Source: Shewanella olleyana (GTDB lineage Bacteria; Pseudomonadota; Gammaproteobacteria; Enterobacterales; Shewanellaceae). Taken from it: 64,000 bases of DNA. The stretch is taken from the NCBI RefSeq assembly GCF_023283825.1, contig NZ_JAKILD010000019.1, positions 1 to 64,000 of the forward strand. The letters run 5' to 3'. The notes under the pieces are model-generated. The model made no database searches, was not told the DNA's origin, and worked only from the letters and a program-made list of their open reading frames with translations. This document shows positions 1 through 10,161 of the stretch, piece by piece. Each line of letters begins with the position of its first letter. Position 1 is the first letter of the stretch. The position numbers and the translations under genes are program-made.

Positions 1-341
1 GAGCAGTGTTGTAAAGCTTGGAATATATTTATTCAGTGCAAAGATAGGGTAAAAAGTTTATGTACACGAGACTGGGCTAATATGGGCAAAGTCTAATGCG
101 GATTGGTATAATTCATCCTTTCATTTTGGGTGCTGCAGTAACTTTAACGCGGCATGTGCTCAAATCTGGCTCAGGTATGAGCTAAGTAGATTCAGTAAGG
201 GTTAATATTATCCGATATGGAGAAGCGGTTTCTTCAGGTTGAAAATGAGCAATACTACTTAATGAGCATGATTTCTCTGGACATGATGTTTTCAAGCGAG
301 AGTGTACTTGACTGAGTTAGCGACATTAAACTGACCTAAAT

Positions 342-370
342 AAAAAAGCCCAGTACGAGTACTGAGCTTT
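342..370 (-). terminator. Rho-independent terminator of the ABC exporter operon
   Basis: Read on the minus strand, an interrupted stem pairs AAAGCTCAGTAC with GTACTGGGCTTT and is followed by a T-rich run. It lies about 20 bases after the stop codon of the ATPase gene, so it should end the two-gene leftward transcript. Bases 1-341 show no gene that I can support. Confidence 0.75.
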
Positions 371-391
371 AATGTAACGCCTAATTTAACC

Positions 392-1294
392 TTAGCTTGA
401 GAATAAGGTTTCTTCTAAGCTCCGACCTTTCATTATAGCCTTGTATTGCCAGCCGTTTTCGCTAAAGAGACCCAGCAGCGACATTTCTAAATTAAAACTG
501 CTATCAAAGTGGTGCTCAATAATAATTTGCTCATCGTTATTGATTTTTACGTTGATTATATTGGGCATGCCTCTCACTTTGTCACTTAACAACTCAATAT
601 CAGCTTGCTGCATCGTTAAGGTTAAAAAAGCTGTTTCAGCATCAGCTTTCATCGACACTGATTGTTGAAGTTGCCCTTGCTCAAGGTATAAAACTTGATC
701 GCAAAGCTTTTCTAACTCTTCCAAATTATGCGAACTAATAACAAATGTCGTCGTTGCAGATAAGTCTTTCACGATTTGGCGTATTTTTTTGGCATTAGCA
801 GGATCTAAACCTGCTGTTGGTTCATCCAATAATACTAACTTAGGCGACCCCATTAAGGCCTGAGCAATAGAAACACGCTTACTCATGCCATGACTCAAAC
901 TTTTGGGTAGCATTAGTGCAGAAGCGGTTAAATCAACCAGTTCTAATACTCTAAGTGCTTCTTGTTTTGCTTGTTTACCATTCATGCCTTGCAGCTTTCC
1001 AAAAAAAGTAAGCTGCGACACGATGGTAAAGTTTGGATCTAACGCAGCATCTTGCGGTAACGCAGAGACTAGGTTTTGTAATTGTTGACTGCCAGGCTTT
1101 TCACCTAAAATTGTTATATTGCCTGCACTGGGATGGATAAAACCACAAAGCAAACTAAACAGTGTTGTTTTACCTGCACCATTAGGGCCTACAAGAGCAA
1201 TAGGGGCACCAGTATCTAAAGATAGGTTGATATTAGATAAGGCCGCTTTTGAGCCGTATTGTTTTGAGACACCTTCACACGTAATGAGCTTCAT
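392..1294 (-). CDS. ABC exporter ATP-binding protein
   Basis: Cytoplasmic ATPase subunit of an ABC-2 type exporter. The 300-aa protein has a Walker A motif GPNGAGKTT near residue 36, a Q-loop region, a signature-like LSHGMSKR near residue 133, Walker B LVLLDEPTAGLDP near residue 152 and the switch histidine in SSHNLEEL. About 80 C-terminal residues follow the nucleotide-binding domain and match no motif I know. Its start overlaps the end of the permease gene by 4 bases (ATGA), so the two are translationally coupled. The overall form resembles the CcmA/NatA/NosF-like drug or lipid export group, but the substrate cannot be read from sequence. Confidence 0.9.
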   Translation of the reverse strand: MKLITCEGVSKQYGSKAALSNINLSLDTGAPIALVGPNGAGKTTLFSLLCGFIHPSAGNITILGEKPGSQQLQNLVSALPQDAALDPNFTIVSQLTFFGKLQGMNGKQAKQEALRVLELVDLTASALMLPKSLSHGMSKRVSIAQALMGSPKLVLLDEPTAGLDPANAKKIRQIVKDLSATTTFVISSHNLEELEKLCDQVLYLEQGQLQQSVSMKADAETAFLTLTMQQADIELLSDKVRGMPNIINVKINNDEQIIIEHHFDSSFNLEMSLLGLFSENGWQYKAIMKGRSLEETLFSS

Positions 1295-2124
1295 AGTGCA
1301 CTCCGTTGCATATAAATACGACCTGCAATTAATACAGCAAGTGCTTGAATTAATGGGATAGGAGCATAGATTAATGAGCCTAATCCTTGAGTGTTTATCA
1401 TTAGAGATAATTGCGAGCCAGGTAATACCCAGCTTAAAAATGACATAGCAGGTATTTGGCTATTAATTATCATGATTAATATGCCGCTAACAGCCCAAAG
1501 AATCACAGCGTAAATGCTGGCTTGGCGTGCACTATTAGCGTACCAAGACAATACTGCCATTACTGCTGTATAAGGTAATAAGGCAATAAAGACGTTGATA
1601 AATACAGTAAAGCCGCTAAAAAGTGCATCGCTAAATAAGCTAGCATCACGAGTTATCACCATTAATATTGTGGCAATAATGGTTAACAGCAATAAACATG
1701 ATTGAATTAACATTTGACCTAGAAAACGGCCAAAGAAAATACTGTCACGGCTAACTCTTAAAGTCAGGAACCTAAATGATCCACGTTGTTTATCTGAACT
1801 AAATTGGTCAGCAGTAATAAAAATACTAAACATAGGAAATACATAAAGGGCGATACACCAAAAAACAGCAAACTCAGCCACCTTCCAACTAAATAGCTGA
1901 CTTAGTGCATCAGGGCCATAAATACCTTGAACTAATTCTTTAAATCCTGGTTCTAGCATATACACAGACGCACTTTGCACTGGATACAATAAAATTATCG
2001 CCCACAGCAGTGAGAAGGCGATTAAAGCCGCAATACCTTTGGTATTAGTAAATCGCTTCGTCAGTTCATAACTAGCAATAAGCCAGGTCTGACGAAGTGA
2101 TGAAGACCGAGGAGATGAGTCCAT
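1291..2124 (-). CDS. ABC-2 type exporter permease
   Basis: Integral membrane partner of the downstream ATPase. The 277-aa protein has about six hydrophobic segments, near residues 30-50, 88-105, 148-168, 180-205, 215-240 and 250-270. Between the second and third lies a polar stretch with SSDKQRGSFRFLTLRVSR, a pattern typical of ABC-2 permeases (cytoplasmic loop before the third helix). The gene is first in a two-gene leftward operon. The family is clear from topology and context; what is transported is not. Confidence 0.85.
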   Translation of the reverse strand: MDSSPRSSSLRQTWLIASYELTKRFTNTKGIAALIAFSLLWAIILLYPVQSASVYMLEPGFKELVQGIYGPDALSQLFSWKVAEFAVFWCIALYVFPMFSIFITADQFSSDKQRGSFRFLTLRVSRDSIFFGRFLGQMLIQSCLLLLTIIATILMVITRDASLFSDALFSGFTVFINVFIALLPYTAVMAVLSWYANSARQASIYAVILWAVSGILIMIINSQIPAMSFLSWVLPGSQLSLMINTQGLGSLIYAPIPLIQALAVLIAGRIYMQRSAL

Positions 2125-2233
2125 AAGCTATAAATATCCTTGAGAAAACGATGATGTGTTCGCCATCATACTTGATAGCGAACCAGAAGAAGATTAATTT
2201 TTGTTAAGTCAGTGTTAATGGTGACTTTATTGG

Positions 2234-2902
2234 CTAATCCAGTAATTGTTCAAGTTCAGCTAAGCGCTGAGTTAAATCATTCACTTGGTTTTCTAAACAG
2301 CTGACTCGCTCAAGAAGGGCACTGTTAGCTTCAGCGCCTACAGCCTTACTTACAGGTGCGGCACTGACTTCAAATTCTGTGCTTCCTTGTTCTAAGTATT
2401 GTTTGTCTGAAAACAGCTGAGCGTATCGACTATCACGACGATTAGCTTCACGAGGTAATTGAACCACTAGCGGCTCATCGCGTGATGCTAAAGATTGCAG
2501 TGCTGCTTCGACCTTTTGTGGGCCATCAAATTCGTGCAATCGATTACAACGGGTCTTTAATTCTCCCGGTGTTTGCGGACCGCGCAGTAACAGCACAATA
2601 ATGACCGCAAGCTGCTCACTGGAAAACTGCAGATCACTAAATTCAGTATTACAAAAACGATGCTTGTATTTGACAACGCGACTGCCAAATCCAGTCTGTT
2701 CACTGATCAGTCTTTTTTTAGTGAGATCATCGATAATGGTTTGGGTTTCTTGCTCAGATAAACTCATGACAGGTTCACGGCTGCTTTTTTGATTACAGGC
2801 CATGGTTAAAGAATTGATTGAGAGAGGGTATTGCTCGGGGGTAGTAATTTCTTTTTCTAATAAACAGCCGATAACGCGGGCTTCTTGCTTGCTAAGTTCC
2901 AT
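2234..2902 (-). CDS. yceH: YceH family protein (DUF480/UPF0502)
   Basis: The 222-aa protein begins with [27 protein letters not shown] and continues into the N-(Q/R)[10 protein letters not shown] block that marks the YceH family; E. coli YceH is of similar length. The family is built of tandem winged-helix domains, but its function is not established. The last 25 residues ([25 protein letters not shown]) form a leucine-rich heptad pattern, suggesting a C-terminal coiled coil and oligomerisation. It is a single gene downstream of a strong terminator. Confidence 0.9.
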   Translation of the reverse strand: MELSKQEARVIGCLLEKEITTPEQYPLSINSLTMACNQKSSREPVMSLSEQETQTIIDDLTKKRLISEQTGFGSRVVKYKHRFCNTEFSDLQFSSEQLAVIIVLLLRGPQTPGELKTRCNRLHEFDGPQKVEAALQSLASRDEPLVVQLPREANRRDSRYAQLFSDKQYLEQGSTEFEVSAAPVSKAVGAEANSALLERVSCLENQVNDLTQRLAELEQLLD

Positions 2903-2915
2903 AAATTACTCCAAA

Positions 2916-2956
2916 TAAAAAAGCATGGTTTGTTATAACAGAACCATGCTTTTTAT
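2916..2956 (-). terminator. Terminator after cvfB
   Basis: A perfect 11-bp stem (AAAGCATGGTT at 2920-2930 with AACCATGCTTT at 2942-2952) has an 11-base loop and is flanked by A/T runs on both sides. On the minus strand it follows the cvfB stop codon by about 25 bases and is followed by TTTTTTATTT. Confidence 0.85.
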
Positions 2957-2980
2957 CAAATAATTCAGTTTGTATGTAGC

Positions 2981-3814
2981 TTATTTGAGCAATCTAATTC
3001 CATCATCTTCGATGCTGATCTGTCCACCTTTGAACAAACCACCAATGCTGCGCTTGAACGCTTTCTTACTCATCGATAATTGCTCGTAGATAATGGCAGA
3101 ATCAGTTTTGTCATTTAACGGTAAAAATCCGCCAGCACGATATAACTTATTGATGATAGTTTCTGCGTTTTTATCTAAACCTTTCTGATCTGCTTTTTGT
3201 AAAATCAAATCAACTTTGCCATCTTCTCGAACTTGTTTGATAAAGCCTTTGATTGATTGACCGAAGCTTAAACGTTGAAATACTTCATTTTGGAATAACA
3301 CGCCCCAATGAGCGTTGTTAATAATGGCTTTAAAACCTAAATCAGTACTACCACCAATGATTAAATCCACTTCTTGACCTGCTTCATATTCAGCTGGTGT
3401 TTTGTCTAAAAACTTGTCGACTTTAGATGAGGCCATAATACGCTCATCAACATGGTTAGCATGAACATAGACTAAGTAAGATTTACCTTCTTCGATACTT
3501 CTATGCTGCTCGCCAAACGGCAGTAATAAATCTTTATCTAACCCCCAATCTAAGAACGCACCAAATGGACCGGTTGCGATAGCTTTAAGATAAGCAAACT
3601 CGCCAACTTGAGCATAAGGCTTTTGGGTAGTCGCAATAACAATATCTTCAGAATCAAGATAAAGAAAGACATCAACCATATCGCCAACTTGGCAGTTTTT
3701 AGGGACGAACTTATTAGGTAATAGTACTTGACCTAATTCTTGTGCATTCACATAAATGCCAAAACTGACTTGTTTAACGACTTCTAGGGAGTAATTCTTT
3801 CCGATTTGTATCAT
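2981..3814 (-). CDS. cvfB: CvfB family S1-type RNA-binding protein
   Basis: The 277-aa protein matches the CvfB/YitL family: N-terminal S1-like OB-fold domains (conserved YVNAQELGQVLLP, then GAFLDWGLDKDLLLPFGEQ near residue 90) followed by a C-terminal winged-helix domain (SMSKKAFKRSIGGLFKGGQI). In Gram-positive bacteria CvfB binds RNA and affects virulence gene expression; its role in gammaproteobacteria is not well defined. It is monocistronic and ends at a strong terminator. Confidence 0.85.
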   Translation of the reverse strand: MIQIGKNYSLEVVKQVSFGIYVNAQELGQVLLPNKFVPKNCQVGDMVDVFLYLDSEDIVIATTQKPYAQVGEFAYLKAIATGPFGAFLDWGLDKDLLLPFGEQHRSIEEGKSYLVYVHANHVDERIMASSKVDKFLDKTPAEYEAGQEVDLIIGGSTDLGFKAIINNAHWGVLFQNEVFQRLSFGQSIKGFIKQVREDGKVDLILQKADQKGLDKNAETIINKLYRAGGFLPLNDKTDSAIIYEQLSMSKKAFKRSIGGLFKGGQISIEDDGIRLLK

Positions 3815-4385
3815 TTGCGGCTCTATTTAACTAAAGATAAGGAGAAAACAGGGTAATTATATACTCAATAACGTTACTTGTAACTGTGCTTATATAGGTG
3901 TTTCTGAATTGAGGTCATAAACTCAAGCTGAAAGTGGTAATAAACAATACTAGGTTAATAATATGCAGTACTTGCGCGTATTTTTAGACGGTGAACCGTC
4001 TGGTTTTTAACAAAAAAAACATAACAAAGTCGATGTGCAAAAATAATGAATTAAATTTATACTTAAATTGTTGATTCATCCTTGCATTATAATGGTTTGC
4101 AGGGTTTAATTGCGCCGCTTTTTTATTTGTACATAGAGCTATCAACTTGGGTTGGCTCAGCGTGGTAAATGTGCAAACGATTTGCCTTGATAAGCAGCGT
4201 AAAACGACTGTTATGTCCCTGGTGAAAACATATTATGGAAGCATTGATTGAAACTTGTAGATAAGCCCTTGGCATTAATAGTGTGCTGAGATGTAAACTG
4301 CAATAAACTCTTAATGATTCACTCTTTTAAACTTATATCTACGCTGTAAAGGTTATTGTATTTATGCCTGCGTTGGACTCTTAGC
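3815..4385. other. Intergenic leader region before speE, with a perfect hairpin
   Basis: These 570 bases hold no ORF I can support. A perfect 7-bp hairpin (AGACGGT, GA loop, ACCGTCT at 3986-4001) followed by GGTTTTT resembles a rightward terminator, although no rightward gene precedes it, so a short untranslated RNA upstream is conceivable. A good -10 hexamer TATAAT at 4088-4093 with a weak -35 would place a rightward speE transcript start about 285 bases before the start codon, leaving a long leader. Confidence 0.4.
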
Positions 4386-5276
4386 ATGCTAAACAAATCA
4401 AATATTTATTATGAAACATTACATGCTGGCTATGGTCAGTATTTTGAAGTTGAACAAGTGCTGTTTGAACAAAAAACAGCTCAGTGGCATTTAAGTATTT
4501 TTGAAAATGCCAATTTCGGCCGTGTAATGGCATTAAATGGTGCTATTCAAACAACTGAAAAAGATGAATTTGTTTATCATGAAATGATGACCCATGTACC
4601 TATCCTTGCACATGGTAAGGCTAAGAAAGTCCTTATCATAGGTGGTGGCGACGGTGGTATGTTAAGGCAGGTATTAAAACATCAATCTATAGAGCAGGTT
4701 ACTATGGTTGAAATCGATGCTAATGTAGTTGAAATGTGTAAAACCTATTTCCCACAACACTCACAAGGTGCATTTGAAGATGCAAGAGTGAATTTGGTGA
4801 TTGATGATGGAATGCATTTTATTGAACATTGTCAGCAGCAGTTTGATGTGATTATTTCAGACTGTACTGATCCTGTTGGACCTGGAGAAGTGTTGTTTAG
4901 TTCAGCGTTTTACGAAAACTGTACACGCTGTCTAACGGACAATGGCATTTTTGTTGCTCAAAACGGGGTGGCATTTATGCAACCTGAAGAGCTTCAAGAC
5001 ACGGTAAGACGTATGAGCCCATACGTGAAAGATTGTTGGTTTTATAATGCAGCTGTGCCGACTTACATTGGTGGCACCATGGCATTTGCTTGGGCCACCA
5101 ATGATGTATCTGCTCGAGAACATGATTTAACGACATTAAAGCAACGTTTTGAACAGGCTAATATTAGCACTCGTTACTACACACCAGCTTTACACATGGC
5201 AAGCTTTGCATTGCCCGCATTTGTTGAAAGTGCAGTTAAAAACGCTCAATGCGTGACTGCATGTTCTACTAAATAG
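4386..5276 (+). CDS. speE: Polyamine aminopropyltransferase (spermidine synthase)
   Basis: Transfers the aminopropyl group of decarboxylated S-adenosylmethionine to putrescine, making spermidine. The protein follows E. coli SpeE almost block for block: [37 protein letters not shown], the nucleotide-binding [11 protein letters not shown], and the catalytic [10 protein letters not shown]. An in-frame TTG at 4356 would add ten residues, but the ATG at 4386 gives 296 aa and places the conserved N-terminus correctly. It is the first gene of a polyamine cluster; speA starts a few bases after its stop. Confidence 0.93.
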   Translation: MLNKSNIYYETLHAGYGQYFEVEQVLFEQKTAQWHLSIFENANFGRVMALNGAIQTTEKDEFVYHEMMTHVPILAHGKAKKVLIIGGGDGGMLRQVLKHQSIEQVTMVEIDANVVEMCKTYFPQHSQGAFEDARVNLVIDDGMHFIEHCQQQFDVIISDCTDPVGPGEVLFSSAFYENCTRCLTDNGIFVAQNGVAFMQPEELQDTVRRMSPYVKDCWFYNAAVPTYIGGTMAFAWATNDVSAREHDLTTLKQRFEQANISTRYYTPALHMASFALPAFVESAVKNAQCVTACSTK

Positions 5277-5290
5277 ACGGAATGAAGAAT

Positions 5291-7204
5291 ATGAAAGATT
5301 GGTCTATCGAAAACGCACGTTCTAGCTATAACGTGACCCATTGGAGTCAACAATATTTTGGTATTGATGATACAGGTGAAGTCACCGTTACCCCTGATCC
5401 AAGTAAGCCAGATTGTACAATTGGTTTAAATGAACTTGCTAAAGATATGGTCAAAGCGGGTGTCGCCTTACCAGTGCTAGTCCGTTTCCCGCAGATTTTA
5501 CACCGTAGGGTTGAAAACCTATGTGATGCGTTTAATGAGGCGATTCAAAAGTATGAATATCAGAACGATTACTTGTTGGTGTATCCAATTAAAGTTAACC
5601 AACAACAAACGGTCGTTGAAGAAATTCTGGCAAGTCAGAAGTCAAAAGAAGTCCCTCAACTAGGGCTAGAAGCAGGTAGTAAGCCAGAGTTAATGGCTGT
5701 ACTTGCTATGGCACAAAAAGCCAGTTCAGTCATTGTGTGTAATGGCTACAAAGATAAAGAATATGTGCGCTTAGCTTTGATTGGTGAAAAACTGGGTCAT
5801 AAAGTGTATATCGTTATAGAAAAGATTTCTGAGTTGAATCTAATTCTACAAGAGTCTAAAAAGTTAGGGGTCACTCCTAGATTAGGTCTTCGAACCCGAC
5901 TGGCTTTCCAAGGCAAGGGTAAGTGGCAAGCAAGTGGCGGTGAAAAATCAAAATTTGGCTTATCTGCCGCGCAAGTGTTAAAAGTGCTTAATGAACTCAA
6001 GCAACTCGATATGATGAGTTCGCTGCAATTAATTCATTTCCATTTAGGATCGCAAATCGCCAATATCCGTGATATTCGCCAAGGTGTGAGTGAAGCAGGG
6101 CGTTTTTATTGTGAATTACGTGAGTTAGGGGCGCTGATCGACACTTTCGATGTCGGCGGCGGCTTAGCGGTTGATTACGATGGTACTCGTAGCCAAAGTA
6201 ATAACTCAATGAACTATGGCTTAACTGAATATGCCAATAACATTGTCAGCGTGCTAAGTGATATTTGTAATGAATATGAACAGCCAATGCCACGGATTAT
6301 TTCAGAGTCTGGTCGCCATTTAACGGCGCATCATGCAGTATTAATTACCGATGTGATAGGCACTGAGTCATACAAGCCTGAAGATATTCAACCTCCAGAA
6401 GAAAACGCACCACAGCTATTACATAACATGTGGGAATCATGGACGGATATGAGTGAACGTCCAGATAATCGTGCGATTATTGAGATTTACCATGATACTC
6501 AAAGTGACATTGCTGAAGCGCACTCCTTGTTCTCGGTAGGGCAGTTGACCTTGATGCAGCGTGCATGGGCAGAACAAACTAATTTACGAGTGTGTCATGC
6601 ATTAAAGAGTTTATTAAGTAACAACAATCGATTTCATCGACCGATTATTGATGAGTTAAATGAAAAGCTGGCAGATAAATTCTTTGTTAATTTCTCATTG
6701 TTTCAATCAATTCCAGATGCGTGGGGAATCGATCAAGTGTTCCCTGTGCTGCCATTAAGTGGCTTAGATAAGCCACCGGAAAGACGTGCAGTTATGCTGG
6801 ATATTACCTGTGACTCTGATGGTATTGTTGATCAATATGTTGATGGCCAAGGGATTGAAACCACGCTTCCTGTACCTGCATGGACTCCTGAAAGCCCATA
6901 TTTAATCGGCTTTTTCATGGTGGGGGCTTACCAAGAAATCTTGGGGGATATGCATAATTTATTTGGTGATACTAACTCAGCTGTGGTTCGCGTTGAAGAA
7001 CATGGTATCCCGAATATTGAGTCGGTGTTAGCAGGTGATACTGTGGCTGATGTTCTTCGCTATGTAAACTTGGATGCTGTGGCATTTATGCGCACCTATG
7101 AAGAGTTAGTCAATCAGCATATTGCTGAAGATGAAAGAACCTCGATATTGGAAGAGTTACAGTTAGGTCTAAAGGGTTACACCTATTTAGAAGATTTTTC
7201 GTAA
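5291..7204 (+). CDS. speA: Biosynthetic arginine decarboxylase
   Basis: PLP enzyme of the alanine racemase/ornithine decarboxylase fold III group that converts arginine to agmatine. The pyridoxal lysine lies in YPIKVNQQ near residue 100; [37 protein letters not shown] and the active-site cysteine region [16 protein letters not shown] are all present. The ATG at 5291 gives 637 aa, the length I recall for Shewanella SpeA, and begins MKDWSI; an upstream ATG at 5282 is also in frame. The gene follows speE with almost no gap, so the two are co-transcribed. Confidence 0.95.
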   Translation: MKDWSIENARSSYNVTHWSQQYFGIDDTGEVTVTPDPSKPDCTIGLNELAKDMVKAGVALPVLVRFPQILHRRVENLCDAFNEAIQKYEYQNDYLLVYPIKVNQQQTVVEEILASQKSKEVPQLGLEAGSKPELMAVLAMAQKASSVIVCNGYKDKEYVRLALIGEKLGHKVYIVIEKISELNLILQESKKLGVTPRLGLRTRLAFQGKGKWQASGGEKSKFGLSAAQVLKVLNELKQLDMMSSLQLIHFHLGSQIANIRDIRQGVSEAGRFYCELRELGALIDTFDVGGGLAVDYDGTRSQSNNSMNYGLTEYANNIVSVLSDICNEYEQPMPRIISESGRHLTAHHAVLITDVIGTESYKPEDIQPPEENAPQLLHNMWESWTDMSERPDNRAIIEIYHDTQSDIAEAHSLFSVGQLTLMQRAWAEQTNLRVCHALKSLLSNNNRFHRPIIDELNEKLADKFFVNFSLFQSIPDAWGIDQVFPVLPLSGLDKPPERRAVMLDITCDSDGIVDQYVDGQGIETTLPVPAWTPESPYLIGFFMVGAYQEILGDMHNLFGDTNSAVVRVEEHGIPNIESVLAGDTVADVLRYVNLDAVAFMRTYEELVNQHIAEDERTSILEELQLGLKGYTYLEDFS

Positions 7205-7257
7205 AAAGTGTGTCAGCAGAGTCAGCTAGCTGACTCTGCGTTTTTAGGTTTTGAAAT

Positions 7258-8187
7258 ATGTTTTTTGAAGGTTCTGAAAAAAAGATTGAAGTCATTTTAG
7301 CTGACTCATCTCAAAAATTACGTAGTTTTGGCAAGCCTTTTTGGGCTGAAATTGTCGCTTGTGCAAACGCTGAAATCTTATCGTCGGTCAGCAATGAATA
7401 TTGTGATGCCTATTTATTAAGTGAATCAAGTTTATTTGTGTGGGATGACCGTTTTGTCATGCTCACTTGTGGCACAACCACACTTGCAGATGCTGTTATG
7501 TCGTTCATTGAACATGTCGGTGAGGAAGCGATTGGATTTGCAAGTTATCAGCGTAAAAACGAATATTTATCGCATCTGCAATCAAGCTCTTTCCAAGATG
7601 ATTTGAAAAAAATTCGACAAACCATTACAGGTAATGCATATCGCATTGGTCATTTAGATTCACACCATCATTATATGTTTAGCACTAAAAAGCCTTTTAC
7701 TGCGCCAACAACTGACGTGACCAATGAATTGTTGATGTACCATATTAATGGTGATGCTGCTGACTACTTACGTGGGGTTAATCAATCGGCCCAAGGGATC
7801 CGCGATTTATTACAATTATCAGCATTATTTCCTGATTTTGTCGTCGACGATTTTCTGTTTGAACCGTTTGGCTATTCGATAAATGGGATCAAGGGGCAAG
7901 AGTATTTTACGATTCATATTACCCCGCAAGAAAAGAGTTCTTATGTGAGCTTAGAGACTAACGTGAACTTGGCCAATCATCCAGTTGATATATATGCAAG
8001 GTTACTGAGTAGCCTTAACCCAGGTAGTTGGGATGTGATTGGCTTTAATTCACCTAAAAACACTGAAGGATTCCCAGCGCATTTATGTTTGGGGAGCTGC
8101 TCGCTTGCAATAGAGCAAGGATACGATGTTAACTTCAGTCACTATCAGCAACTTTGTCATGAAGTACTGATACCAGAATATTTGTAG
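7258..8187 (+). CDS. speD: S-adenosylmethionine decarboxylase proenzyme, eukaryotic-type
   Basis: Makes decarboxylated S-adenosylmethionine, the aminopropyl donor for SpeE. The 309-aa protein is of the eukaryotic class, not the short E. coli SpeD: the self-cleavage motif [11 protein letters not shown] (whose serine becomes the pyruvoyl cofactor) lies near residue 57, the catalytic cysteine in LTCGTT near residue 74, and the processing Ser/His pair in FGYSING and FTIHITPQ near residues 202-222. These correspond to LSESS, KTCGTT and YWTIHITPE of the human enzyme. It lies 53 bases after speA and 30 bases before speB. Confidence 0.9.
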   Translation: MFFEGSEKKIEVILADSSQKLRSFGKPFWAEIVACANAEILSSVSNEYCDAYLLSESSLFVWDDRFVMLTCGTTTLADAVMSFIEHVGEEAIGFASYQRKNEYLSHLQSSSFQDDLKKIRQTITGNAYRIGHLDSHHHYMFSTKKPFTAPTTDVTNELLMYHINGDAADYLRGVNQSAQGIRDLLQLSALFPDFVVDDFLFEPFGYSINGIKGQEYFTIHITPQEKSSYVSLETNVNLANHPVDIYARLLSSLNPGSWDVIGFNSPKNTEGFPAHLCLGSCSLAIEQGYDVNFSHYQQLCHEVLIPEYL

Positions 8188-8216
8188 TTATTGGCACTAG
8201 CCTTTACGGAGATTTT

Positions 8217-9149
8217 ATGAGCACTTTTGCTGAAAAAGCAGATTATTCATTGTATTCAAATGCGTTTGGTTACTTACGCCAGCCATTAAACTTTAAACCC
8301 ACTGAAACAGATGCTGATGTGGTTGTGATTGGTTTGCCATTTGATATGGCAACAACAGGTCGCTCAGGTGGTCGTATGGGGCCTGATGCGATTCGCCGCG
8401 CTTCAGTCAACCTTGCTTGGGAAGAAACACGCTGGCCGTGGGACTTTTCGATTAGTGAAACCATCAATATTGTTGATGCTGGCGATTTAGTGTTTGATTG
8501 TGGTGACCAAGAAGACTTTACGACACGTTTAGAAGGTTTTGCTACACGCATTCTTGATAGTGATAAAGCGTTATTAAGTTTTGGTGGCGATCATTTTGTC
8601 ACTTTACCTTTATTGCGTGCACATTATAAAAAGTACGGCAAAATGGCCTTACTTCATTTTGACGCTCATACTGACACTTATAGTCAGGGGAGCAAGTACG
8701 ATCACGGCACTATGTTTTTCCATGCGCCAAACGAAGGTTTAATTGCACCTGAGAGCTCAATTCAGGTGGGAATTCGCACTGAATATAATACTGCAGAACA
8801 TGCATTTAAAGTAATTGATGCAGCAACGGCCAATGACTTAACTGCTGACCAAATTGTTGAGCAAATTAAACAACGTGTGGGTGATATGCCGCTATATGTC
8901 ACGTTTGATATTGATTGTTTAGATCCAGCCTATGCACCAGGTACAGGTACGCCAGTATGCGGCGGCCTAACCAGTGATAAAGCGATGAAAATCATTCGTG
9001 GCTTACGTGGTATGAACATAGTCGGTATGGATGTGGTTGAAGTTGCACCAGCTTACGACTCTGCTGATATCACTGCATTAGCGGGTGCGACATTAGGCCT
9101 TGAATTGCTTCACGTTTGGGCTGAAGGTAAGGGTTTAGTTAAAGCATAA
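8217..9149 (+). CDS. speB: Agmatinase
   Basis: Ureohydrolase of the arginase family that splits agmatine to putrescine and urea. The binuclear Mn-binding motifs are all present: GGDH near residue 122, DAHTDT near residue 144, and [16 protein letters not shown] near residue 225. The 310-aa length fits the family (E. coli SpeB 306 aa). It closes the spe cluster, which therefore covers the whole route from arginine to spermidine, and is followed by a terminator. Its start has the upstream AGGAG-like ACGGAGATTTT. Confidence 0.93.
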   Translation: MSTFAEKADYSLYSNAFGYLRQPLNFKPTETDADVVVIGLPFDMATTGRSGGRMGPDAIRRASVNLAWEETRWPWDFSISETINIVDAGDLVFDCGDQEDFTTRLEGFATRILDSDKALLSFGGDHFVTLPLLRAHYKKYGKMALLHFDAHTDTYSQGSKYDHGTMFFHAPNEGLIAPESSIQVGIRTEYNTAEHAFKVIDAATANDLTADQIVEQIKQRVGDMPLYVTFDIDCLDPAYAPGTGTPVCGGLTSDKAMKIIRGLRGMNIVGMDVVEVAPAYDSADITALAGATLGLELLHVWAEGKGLVKA

Positions 9150-9197
9150 ACTTGTACTTGAACATAAAAGCCTTACTCAAACCGTTTCAGTGAATAA

Positions 9198-9226
9198 AAA
9201 GCCAACGCATGTCGTTGGTTTTTTAA
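9198..9226 (+). terminator. Terminator of the spe cluster
   Basis: A stem of CCAACG (9202-9207) with CGTTGG (9213-9218), a five-base loop and a TTTTTT run, preceded by AAAAAG, lies 50 bases downstream of speB. Confidence 0.85.
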
Positions 9227-9236
9227 TATCTGTAAT

Positions 9237-9337
9237 GAGGTATCTAAATGAATGCGTGTAATTATCAGCAATCTCATGATCATATATCAGCAACAGAGAG
9301 TATAATGAGTGTAATTAAAGAGGTATCTAAATGAATG
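9237..9337 (+). repeat. Duplicated ribosome-binding site and start of pdxH
   Basis: The 18-mer GAGGTATCTAAATGAATG occurs twice, at 9237-9254 and 9320-9337, 83 bases apart; the second copy holds the SD sequence and start codon of pdxH. Similar short blocks (GTGTAATTA) also recur just after and just before the copies. The first copy can act as a real initiation site for a 28-codon ORF. A candidate -10 TATAAT sits at 9301-9306 without a clear -35. Confidence 0.85.
9248..9334 (+). CDS. Possible 28-codon upstream ORF of pdxH
   Basis: An ORF starting at the first repeat copy uses the same GAGG SD and spacing as pdxH, runs 28 codons ([12 protein letters not shown]...) and ends with TGA overlapping the pdxH start as ATGA. 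That arrangement would couple pdxH translation to it. No similarity to a known leader peptide is evident. It may be a by-product of the tandem duplication, so confidence that it is functional is low. Confidence 0.3.
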   Translation: MNACNYQQSHDHISATESIMSVIKEVSK

Positions 9338-9969
9338 ATTTAACTGATATCCGCCGTGAATATACTCAAGGTGGATTGCGTCGCAATGATTTACCTGAAA
9401 ATCCGATGGATTTATTTACCCATTGGATTGAACAAGCAAAACAGGCTGAGCTAACCGATCCAACAGCCATGTGTGTCGCCACTGTTGATGAAGACGGGCA
9501 GCCATTTCAACGGATTGTGTTGCTGAAAAAATTTGATGATGATGGTTTTGTGTTTTTTACCAATTTAGAAAGTCGTAAAGCCACTCATTTAGCGTCGAAT
9601 GCCAAAACCAGTTTATTATTTCCGTGGCATCCACTAGAACGCCAGGTGGCAATTACAGGTGAAGCTGAACCATTATCAATAATGGAAGTGACTAAATACT
9701 TCATGAGTCGACCGAAAGATAGTCAAGTTGCTGCATGGGTATCTAAACAGTCCAGCAAAATCAGTGCTCGCCAAGCTTTAGAAAGCAAGTTTAATGAAAT
9801 GAAGAATAAATTTGCTAAGGGTGAGGTGCCTTTACCGAAATTCTGGGGCGGGTATCGAGTGAAGCCTGAAAGCATCGAATTTTGGCAAGGCGGTGAGCGC
9901 AGACTTCATGACCGTTTTATTTATCAAAAAAGCCCAACGGGTTGGGATATTGATAGATTGGCGCCGTAA
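9331..9969 (+). CDS. pdxH: Pyridoxamine 5'-phosphate oxidase
   Basis: FMN flavoenzyme that oxidises pyridoxine or pyridoxamine 5'-phosphate to PLP. The 212-aa protein carries the family blocks [59 protein letters not shown], and the C-terminal signature [17 protein letters not shown] is the cofactor of the nearby SpeA, though co-regulation is not shown by the sequence. The start is the second copy of an 18-bp duplicated initiation region. Confidence 0.95.
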   Translation: MNDLTDIRREYTQGGLRRNDLPENPMDLFTHWIEQAKQAELTDPTAMCVATVDEDGQPFQRIVLLKKFDDDGFVFFTNLESRKATHLASNAKTSLLFPWHPLERQVAITGEAEPLSIMEVTKYFMSRPKDSQVAAWVSKQSSKISARQALESKFNEMKNKFAKGEVPLPKFWGGYRVKPESIEFWQGGERRLHDRFIYQKSPTGWDIDRLAP

Positions 9970-9994
9970 GTAAGAGCCATAGATAAGAGCCATT

Positions 9995-10078
9995 GTTCGG
10001 AGCTATAAGTTCGGGGCTAAAAGTTCGGAACTATAAGTTAGGAACTATAACTTCGAAGCTATAAGTTCAGAGCTATAA
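9995..10078. repeat. 14-bp tandem repeat, six copies
   Basis: Six head-to-tail 14-base units fit the consensus GTTCGGAGCTATAA, starting at 9995, 10009, 10023, 10037, 10051 and 10065, with one to three changes each. They fill most of the 192-base gap between pdxH and yaiI. Units contain the near palindrome TTCGAA/TTCGGAA only in some copies, so no hairpin is obvious. Confidence 0.9.
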
Positions 10079-10161
10079 ATAGAAGCCAAAGTCTGGCCTA
10101 TTGCTTGGGCATGATTAGTCTGGACGGTAGCTCGTTTTAAAGAATTTACTGAGAAATATTA

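Noticed and set aside
9995..10078. Possible CRISPR array
   Set aside because: Units are 14 bases head to tail without spacers and there are no cas genes in the window.
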